This document shows, one piece after another, positions 15,163-20,523 of a stretch of DNA of 20,523 nucleotides. The position numbers and the translations under genes are program-made. The number at the start of each line of letters is the position of its first letter. Position 1 is the first letter of the stretch. This stretch comes from JBDKTH01 sp964558295 (GTDB taxonomy: Bacteria > Planctomycetota > Planctomycetia > Pirellulales > Thermoguttaceae), in NCBI GenBank assembly GCA_964558295.1, contig CAZLDQ010000100.1, forward strand, positions 1-20,523. The letters run 5' to 3'. A model generated the notes under the pieces. The model was not told where the DNA came from and ran no database searches. It saw nothing but the letters and a program-made list of their open reading frames with translations.

Positions 15163-16930
15163 GCTTCAACACTCGCATCAATTCTGGTAACGAGGTGATG
15201 CCTTTAGCAACCAGAACGATCCCCTCTTCCTGGAAAGTCCGCAAGCCGTCCTTGCGTGCGGCTTGGCGAAGGACTTCCAGCTTCGGATTCGTGGTCAATG
15301 CTTTGCGCACCGTCTTGTCGATGACGAGAAGCTCGAAAATTGCGGTCCGGCCGATATAGCCGATCCCACCGCACTCCGGGCAGATCTCCGGGTTCTCTTC
15401 GGTCGGCTGGCGGGGGCGATAGAAGGCCTGGATCTTGCCCTCGGGAATCCCCAACTGCTGCAAAACCTGTGCCGGCGGGGCATAGGCCTCCTTGCAGAAC
15501 TCGCACAGCTTGCGGATGAGCCGCTGATTGACCACCACAATCGCATGCTCGGCCAGTTGCTCGGCCGGAATCTTCATCGCCAGCAACCGCAACAAGGCCT
15601 CGGTCGAGTCCTTCGCCCGAATTGTACTGATGAACAGCCGGTTACGGGGAATCTCTTCGCACATTTTCGCGACCGTCTCCGCGTTCACCAGATCGCGGAC
15701 GACGACCACGTTCGGTTCCTTGTGGAACACCTCGGTCAGCACGTTGCTGGGCGTCTCGCCTTTCTGCGAATCGTAGGTCGTCACGGGGACGTTTTCGATG
15801 ACCTCGTAGAGGTTGTGCACATCCTCCACGGAGACGAACTCCCGCAGGAACCGATCCATACTGCGCAACAGCGCGGTCATCATCGTGCGCAGGCCGTTGG
15901 CCGGCATGGCCGAAAAGAACGCGATGCCTTGTTCGCGACAGAGCAGTTCGCGGAGCTGTTCCTCCATCTTAGGCCGCATGCCAAGCGCTTCGAGCGAATC
16001 GAAACGGGCCTTCTTCCCCTCCAACTGGATGACCACCCGTTCGCCGTTCGCCGTCCCCTGGCAGGTAAGGGTCGCGGCATATTGGTCCTTTTGAAATTCG
16101 GCGAAGAACTGCCCCTCCTGCCGGGCCTGACGCTCCTGGGGATTCAGACCGCAGACGATTTTCAGCGCCTCCAGCGCCGGATCGGCCTGTTCCCGCGGCC
16201 AAGGCTCGCCGTTGTTCCACACGCCGTCGATCAGATGGCGAACCGCCATTTCCTGGGCCGTGAACTCCAGCATCAAGCCGTCTGCCCGGCGGTAGAGCGC
16301 GTCGACAATGATTTGGCGGGCGTCGATCAGGCCCGGGGCCTGCCGGGCCAAGAGCGTGCGGGCCTTGTTGTCCCGCTCCGTCGCGCCGCCACGTGCGGTC
16401 AGCGTCACCGGCGGGCCCATGGAATGCGGGTCGGGCTTCTCGGCTTTGATCTTGAGCCCCAGCAGGGCAGCCCGCTCGGCAAACCAATACCGAAGATGAT
16501 CTGGCGTGAGCACCCGCTTCTCTGGCGAGACCTTTCGGTTGCGAATCACCACGTACGTTGCCAACGGCGCCACGTAGGCCAGCACCAGCAACGGATAGCC
16601 GATCCAGAAGGAGGGGAACGTCCAGAGAAGCACGAACCCCGCCATGAACGTGCCGAAAACGATCGGGTTCCATCGCTGATAACCGAGCTTGAACTCCTGC
16701 GTGTCACGGCTGAGCCAGTCGGTCGTATAAACCCAACAGAGGAAGAGGAGCCAGCAGGCGAAGACCTTCCACAGGTTCAGATAGAAGCCGGGGCCGCTCC
16801 AGCCTTCTTTCATGGGATAGGCGGCCCACTGGCCTGCTGCGCCCGACGATTGCGCCTGCGCCCAGACGTCTTGGACTCCCAACGTCACGACGAGAACCAC
16901 GGCAAGCAGTACGATTAAAAGGCGATGCAT
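15158..16930 (-). CDS. Membrane-anchored GspE/PilB-like protein with degenerate ATPase motifs
   Basis: The 590-residue protein starts with ATG in a TGATG overlap with the pilT-like stop, so it is translationally coupled. Residues 1-25 look like a signal sequence, and three hydrophobic segments follow at about 50-68, 90-105 and 108-128, unlike cytosolic GspE. Residues 195-330 match the GspE N2-type domain (ALYRRADGLMLEFT, VRHLIDGVW), and the C-terminal ATPase-like domain carries an intact tetracysteine zinc site (CEFC at 476-479, CPEC at 517-520) and IGRTAIFELL. The Walker A position (about 339-350) reads FSAMPANGLRTM and lacks GKT/S. The Walker B position (about 405-415) reads PNVVVVRDLVN without the catalytic Glu. 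The His-box reads STIRAKDS, with Arg in place of His. The frame is intact, so this is probably a non-hydrolysing structural or regulatory paralogue working with the PilT-type ATPase. Confidence 0.82.
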   Translation of the reverse strand: MHRLLIVLLAVVLVVTLGVQDVWAQAQSSGAAGQWAAYPMKEGWSGPGFYLNLWKVFACWLLFLCWVYTTDWLSRDTQEFKLGYQRWNPIVFGTFMAGFVLLWTFPSFWIGYPLLVLAYVAPLATYVVIRNRKVSPEKRVLTPDHLRYWFAERAALLGLKIKAEKPDPHSMGPPVTLTARGGATERDNKARTLLARQAPGLIDARQIIVDALYRRADGLMLEFTAQEMAVRHLIDGVWNNGEPWPREQADPALEALKIVCGLNPQERQARQEGQFFAEFQKDQYAATLTCQGTANGERVVIQLEGKKARFDSLEALGMRPKMEEQLRELLCREQGIAFFSAMPANGLRTMMTALLRSMDRFLREFVSVEDVHNLYEVIENVPVTTYDSQKGETPSNVLTEVFHKEPNVVVVRDLVNAETVAKMCEEIPRNRLFISTIRAKDSTEALLRLLAMKIPAEQLAEHAIVVVNQRLIRKLCEFCKEAYAPPAQVLQQLGIPEGKIQAFYRPRQPTEENPEICPECGGIGYIGRTAIFELLVIDKTVRKALTTNPKLEVLRQAARKDGLRTFQEEGIVLVAKGITSLPELMRVLKQ

Positions 16931-18093
16931 CAGAGAATCCCAGGTGCTTTGACTTCAATGCCTTTGAGCGCCATCTTCAGGGCGTCAGGGTTGGGAGCCA
17001 CTTCGAAGGCCGTCGAACGGTCGATCAATCGGTTCTGCACAAGCTGCTTCAGACTCAGTGTAAAGTCCTGCATCCCTTCTTCGTAGCCCATCCGGATCGC
17101 GTCAGGCAGCTTCTCATCGTGCTTTTCCATAATCAGCTTGCGGACCGTGGGGTTAAACGTCATGATCTCTACGGTCGGCACGCGTTTCTTCCCCTTCTCC
17201 GTCATTTCCTTGGTCGTGGGCAGCAACTTCTGAGCGATGATCGCCTTCATGTTGAATACGATCGCGCTGCGAATGGCGTTGTGCATCCCTTCCGGGAAGA
17301 GGTCGAGGATACGACCGATGGTACTGGACGAACTGGACGCATGAATTGTCCCAAACACCAAGTGGCCCGTCTCGGCCGCCTGAATGGCCGTTTCAAACGT
17401 CTCCCGGTCGCGCATCTCACCGACGAGCATCACGTCCGGGTCCTGCCGGACCGCATGCTTCATCCCGACCATAAAGTCCTTCACGTCCTGGCCGATCTCG
17501 CGTTGGTTGATCAGCGACTTGACGTCCTCAAACGTATATTCGATCGGGTCTTCCAGGGTGAGGATATGGTGCGGATAGTTGCGGTTGATCCAGTTGAGCA
17601 TCGAGGCGATCGTCGTGCTTTTCCCCGACCCGGTGACCCCGGCCAACAGGATCATCCCCTGATCGAACTTGCAGAGCTCCTCAAGAATCGGAGGCAAGCC
17701 GAGTTCTTCGAACTTGGGAATCCAGTTGTTCACGCAACGAGCAACTAACCCCAAATGGCCCATCTGCTGCAGCACATTCACACGGAACCGCCACTTCTTC
17801 CCATCAACCTCAACCGTATGGGCGAAGTCCACCCCGCCGTCTTCTTCGAGGATCCGCCGGCGACGCTCCTTGAGCCGCTCGTCGGCATCGATCATCCCCA
17901 AGATCATCCGGTTCATCTCGGCATCGTCGATCGGTCCCCGATTGAACGGCCGTAGGCTGCCCGACACGCGGGCATGAGGGGGAACCCCTACCTTCAAATG
18001 CAAGTCGCTACCGCCGATCTTGACCGTCGCGCGGAAAAGCTTGTCGATCTCCAGTTCCGACTTCTCGGTGGATGGGGCTCCATTGGATGCCAT
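16930..18093 (-). CDS. pilT: PilT/PilU-type twitching motility retraction ATPase
   Basis: The 387-residue protein starts at ATG 18093 with GGAG about 9 nt upstream. The motor motifs are complete: N-terminal GGSDLHLKVGVPPHARVSG (27-45), Walker A GVTGSGKST (152-160), the Asp-box LTLEDPIEY (178-186), Walker B DPDVMLVGEMRD (218-229) and the His-box TGHLVFGTIH (242-251). PilT hexamers power type IV pilus disassembly at the inner face of the cytoplasmic membrane. The C-terminal GYEEGMQDFTLSL corresponds to the GMQTF region of the family. Assignment between PilT, PilU and other PilT-like subgroups cannot be made here. It starts 29 nt after the hisF stop and overlaps the GspE-like gene by 1 nt, so the three form a likely operon. 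Confidence 0.93.
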   Translation of the reverse strand: MASNGAPSTEKSELEIDKLFRATVKIGGSDLHLKVGVPPHARVSGSLRPFNRGPIDDAEMNRMILGMIDADERLKERRRRILEEDGGVDFAHTVEVDGKKWRFRVNVLQQMGHLGLVARCVNNWIPKFEELGLPPILEELCKFDQGMILLAGVTGSGKSTTIASMLNWINRNYPHHILTLEDPIEYTFEDVKSLINQREIGQDVKDFMVGMKHAVRQDPDVMLVGEMRDRETFETAIQAAETGHLVFGTIHASSSSSTIGRILDLFPEGMHNAIRSAIVFNMKAIIAQKLLPTTKEMTEKGKKRVPTVEIMTFNPTVRKLIMEKHDEKLPDAIRMGYEEGMQDFTLSLKQLVQNRLIDRSTAFEVAPNPDALKMALKGIEVKAPGIL

Positions 18094-18122
18094 GTTTCTC
18101 TGCTCCGTGATCTCGATTCCTT

Positions 18123-18890
18123 CTACAACCGAACGGGAATGCCGCGGTTGCGCATCACTCGCTTCGTCTCTTGAATCGTGTACTCACCATAATGGAAAAT
18201 GCTCGCGGCTAAAGCGGCGTCAGCACCACCCAGAAGGATTGCATCGGCCAAGTGCTCCGGACAACCGGCCCCACCGCTGGCCACCACCGGAACACTCACC
18301 GCTCGGCTAACCGCCGCGGTGATCTCCAAGTCGTAGCCGTCTTTGGTACCGTCGGCGTCCATGCTGGTCAGAACAATCTCGCCCGCCCCGAGCCGTTCGA
18401 CTTCCTGGGCCCCCGCGACCGCCTCTAAGCCCGTCCCCACCCCGCCCCCGGTGAAATGGACCTCCCAAACCTCGCGGCCTTCCTTAATCACCCGTTTGGG
18501 GTCGATGTTGACCACAATACACTGGCTGCCAAACCGTCGGGCTGCCTGTCGAACAAACTCCGGATCGCGGCAGGCCGCCGAGTTGATCGAAACCTTGTCG
18601 CATCCGGCACACAACAGGGCGCGAATATCATCGAGGGTGCGGATCCCCCCCCCGACCGTCAGCGGCATGAACACTACTTCGGCCGTGCGTCGGACAACGT
18701 CCAGGATAATATCCCGTCCTTCATGGCTGGCTGTAATGTCCAGAAATACAAGTTCATCGGCTCCGTCCTGCTCGTACCGGGCGGCCACCTCGACCGGATC
18801 GCCAGCATCACGAAGATTGAGAAAATTCGTCCCCTTGACCACCCGACCCTTGTTCACGTCGAGGCAAGGGATAACACGCTTAGCAAGCAT
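18123..18890 (-). CDS. hisF: Imidazole glycerol phosphate synthase, cyclase subunit HisF
   Basis: The 255-residue protein starts at ATG 18890 with AGGA about 5 nt upstream; an open extension to 18995 would add sequence overlapping the promoter and is not used. HisF uses ammonia delivered by HisH to turn PRFAR into imidazole glycerol phosphate and AICAR, step five of histidine synthesis and a link to purine synthesis. The half-barrel motifs are all present: VIPCLDVNKGRVVKG with catalytic D11, FLDITAS (49-55), PLTVGGGIRT (76-85), VNIDPKR with catalytic D130, and PVVASGGAG. The length equals the usual 250-256. No hisH, hisA or other his gene is in the window; instead hisF leads the run containing the pilT-like gene. 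Confidence 0.97.
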   Translation of the reverse strand: MLAKRVIPCLDVNKGRVVKGTNFLNLRDAGDPVEVAARYEQDGADELVFLDITASHEGRDIILDVVRRTAEVVFMPLTVGGGIRTLDDIRALLCAGCDKVSINSAACRDPEFVRQAARRFGSQCIVVNIDPKRVIKEGREVWEVHFTGGGVGTGLEAVAGAQEVERLGAGEIVLTSMDADGTKDGYDLEITAAVSRAVSVPVVASGGAGCPEHLADAILLGGADAALAASIFHYGEYTIQETKRVMRNRGIPVRL

Positions 18891-19222
18891 GGAGATCCTG
18901 CGACTTAGGCTGCGAATGCAGAGACCCGAACAGACAGCCGATCTGGCCGAGCTTTCCAAAATATCTACTGTAAGCCGCCCCCGCCTGGCGGTCAACGCCT
19001 TGCGCGTCAGCCGGGGTGGAAGGCACTACACATAACGGGGGGGCATGAGCCGAAAAGCATTCTTGTGGGGTACCTTAACGGGGTCCGACGAACAAAACCG
19101 GCATGGGGCCTGTGCGGAACACCCTCTGTGGCACGCTGGGCGATAGAGACGACAGAATGACGAAACGCATAGTCCTAGACGGGCACCACGAGAATTGGGC
19201 TCCTTCGACCTTCGTCATTCTC
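18891..19222. other. Intergenic region upstream of hisF
   Basis: The 332 nt between the last membrane-protein gene and hisF carry the hisF promoter (18967-18995) and two 7-nt-periodic stretches near 19148-19168 and 19202-19222. AGAATGACGAA (19154-19164) and TTCGTCATTCT (19211-19221) are perfect inverse copies that could pair across a 46-nt loop as a weak terminator. I see no gene or structured RNA in 19000-19140. Confidence 0.5.
18967..18995 (-). promoter_or_regulatory. Sigma-70-type promoter of hisF
   Basis: On the minus strand TTGACC (18990-18995) and TACAGT (18967-18972) are exactly 17 nt apart, matching the consensus at five and four of six positions. The predicted transcript would start near 18960, giving a 5' leader of about 70 nt before the hisF ATG and probably reading into the pilT-like gene and beyond. 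Confidence 0.55.
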
Positions 19223-19229
19223 CTACCCG
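19202..19229 (-). repeat. Heptad-periodic sequence at the stop of the membrane-protein gene
   Basis: Four 7-nt units (CCTTCGA, CCTTCGT, CATTCTC, then one spanning the stop) run into the TAG at 19223-19225. The 21 bases 19201-19221 match 8252-8272 at 19 positions, and both lie at the 3' end of a minus-strand gene. Confidence 0.5.
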
Positions 19230-20523
19230 GCCGTTCCACGCCTCCACGGAATCGACCAGCGACCGGGAAGGCGGAGTTCACGGACGGTGGTCAGGGCCAT
19301 GCGGTCTTCGAGGTTGGGGCGGAGGATCGTCAGTACCAATAAGGGGAGATACCAGGCCATGTAGAGGCCGCCTTGGTAGGCGTGCCAGAATTGCGTGCCA
19401 AGCATCACGGCCGCTGAACAGCTCAAAAGCGTGCCGAGATTCTTCTGCGCCGGCCAGAGGGCAAAACTGCTGGCCAAGGCGATGAAGGCGGCCATCACCG
19501 GGAGGCGGTAGGCCGGCTCATGGTACTCCCAGAAGCCATCGGCGTTACCGAGGGCGAGGTTCGTCCAGCCGAACATCTGCTTGAGCTGTGTGAAGAAGGC
19601 CGACAGGTCGCTGGACGTAAAGGCCAACGAAGCCACCAACAGAAGCAAGACCCCGGTCACGCCGAGCACGAAACGAATCACCCCCCGCCGCCAGTAGAAA
19701 CTGCACCACAGCGGCAGGAGGAACAGCGGATAGTAGATCACCCCGGCGGCCAGTCCCACGAGGATTCCCGCAAACAACGGCCGTCGGTAGGCCTCGATCG
19801 CCCACACCAACAGCGCAGCGGGAATCACATGATCAACACGGCTCGTCAATTGGGCCGTATAGGGCAGGAGCAAGTAGAGCGTGGCTGCGGCCACCCCCGT
19901 CTTGAGATTGTCGAAGTGGCGATAGCCGATCAACATCAACCCGGCAACGATCGCCAAATGCCCCAGGATCGCCGTGATCCGGGCGGTCACCGCGCGGAGC
20001 ATCGCTTCGCGGGCTAACTCGGGTTGGGTCTCGTCGGTGGGAATCAACGCCCGACTCGATAGATCGGCAAAGATGTAGAACCACGGATAACCGGGACCGT
20101 GGAGCATTAAGTCTTTCTCACTCGACTCGGCTGCCTGACGGTTGAAGATCTCTTCCAAACGCATTGCCCCACGCAGATCATTTTCGGTGATCGGATTGGT
20201 GATCACGTTGGTCATCAAGAACACGAGCAAAGCCACGCCCGTGAACGTCAACCCGCTGGCCGAGAGGTTCGGCTCCAACAACGGACGGCGAACCATCACG
20301 GGGTCAACGATCAAACGAATCATGAAGAGCGTGCCGATTGTAAACAGCCAGAGATAGCCAAACTGCTCCTTGCCGTGCGAGACCAGCAACAGGCCGGGAG
20401 CAAAGGCAATCAGGCCGACCAGATCCAAGTTTCGCACGCTGAAGAAGCGGTGGAACTTGAAGTAGATGCCGATGATCAGCAACGACGACAGGTAAACCCA
20501 CGTCGTTGGATTGAGTTCATATT
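19223..20523 (-). CDS. Multi-pass membrane protein of unknown function, 5' end missing
   Basis: The frame is open from the right edge to TAG at 19223, giving at least 433 residues. The apparent TTG start at 20482 is internal, since coding continues upstream (YELNPTTWVYLSSLL). About ten hydrophobic segments are visible, including LDLVGLIAFAPGLLLV, LWLFTIGTLFMIRLIV, LTFTGVALLVFLMTNVI and VLGVTGVLLLLVASLAF. The stretch RVDHVIPAALLVWAIEAY then PLFAGILVGLAAGVIYYPLFLL resembles GT-C-fold membrane glycosyltransferases (ArnT/PMT-like), in which a small-residue helix precedes a lumenal strand. No catalytic Asp motif can be assigned because the N-terminus, where it would lie, is missing. A role in lipid-linked sugar transfer is therefore inference only. 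The C-terminus is basic and cytosolic-looking. Confidence 0.7.
   Translation of the reverse strand, partial: YELNPTTWVYLSSLLIIGIYFKFHRFFSVRNLDLVGLIAFAPGLLLVSHGKEQFGYLWLFTIGTLFMIRLIVDPVMVRRPLLEPNLSASGLTFTGVALLVFLMTNVITNPITENDLRGAMRLEEIFNRQAAESSEKDLMLHGPGYPWFYIFADLSSRALIPTDETQPELAREAMLRAVTARITAILGHLAIVAGLMLIGYRHFDNLKTGVAAATLYLLLPYTAQLTSRVDHVIPAALLVWAIEAYRRPLFAGILVGLAAGVIYYPLFLLPLWCSFYWRRGVIRFVLGVTGVLLLLVASLAFTSSDLSAFFTQLKQMFGWTNLALGNADGFWEYHEPAYRLPVMAAFIALASSFALWPAQKNLGTLLSCSAAVMLGTQFWHAYQGGLYMAWYLPLLVLTILRPNLEDRMALTTVRELRLPGRWSIPWRRGTAG

Noticed and set aside
15263..16918. 551-codon plus-strand reading frame opposite the GspE-like gene
   Set aside because: It is a shadow of a recognised gene: it is His/Arg/Leu-rich with no domain, and the opposite strand has an intact family match and a coupled start.
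18891..18995. N-terminal extension of hisF to 18995
   Set aside because: The extension overlaps the 17-nt-spaced promoter, has no ribosome-binding site and is absent from HisF proteins, which begin at MLAKRVIPCLD.

Overview
The window (about 60% G+C by eye) most likely comes from a planctomycete, probably of the Pirellulales type. The reasons are the gene content (Tat-exported Gfo/Idh/MocA oxidoreductase, secreted PQQ/BamB-like beta-propeller, secreted parallel beta-helix protein, DUF4139 protein, six-hairpin-glycosidase-like protein) and the loose spacing of single-gene units. This placement rests on gene-family knowledge; no marker gene is present.

Layout. At the left edge (1-51, minus strand) lies what looks like the 5' end of a group IIC intron. 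It splits a secreted six-hairpin-glycosidase-like gene (52-2121, minus) exactly between two codons, directly after a perfect 9-bp hairpin and a T4 tract. Next come a small DUF4177-like protein (2190-2549, minus), a Tat-exported Gfo/Idh/MocA oxidoreductase broken by one in-frame TAG (2674-4134, minus) and a secreted PQQ-repeat beta-propeller (4496-5755, minus). A divergent DUF4139 protein (5992-8127, plus) follows. A secreted right-handed beta-helix protein (8266-10392, minus) is divergent from an L-fucose/L-arabinose-isomerase-like protein (10777-12438, plus). A plus-strand pair encodes an HPt phosphotransfer protein and a CheY-like receiver (12638-13481).

The right third is a minus-strand run: hisF, a PilT-type ATPase, a membrane-anchored GspE-like protein with degenerate nucleotide-binding motifs, a CvpA-family membrane protein and a DUF4190-like membrane protein. 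Several junctions are tight (29 nt, a 1-nt TGATG overlap, 5 nt), so most of it probably forms one transcript from a promoter seen upstream of hisF. A multi-pass membrane protein lacking its 5' end closes the window (19223-20523, minus).

The left half reads as polysaccharide or sugar handling outside the cytoplasm. The right half combines one histidine-biosynthesis gene with surface or pilus-type motor functions. The most unusual signals are the group IIC intron in a coding hairpin and a family of 7-nt-periodic sequences that fills many of the intergenic gaps, often starting at a stop codon.
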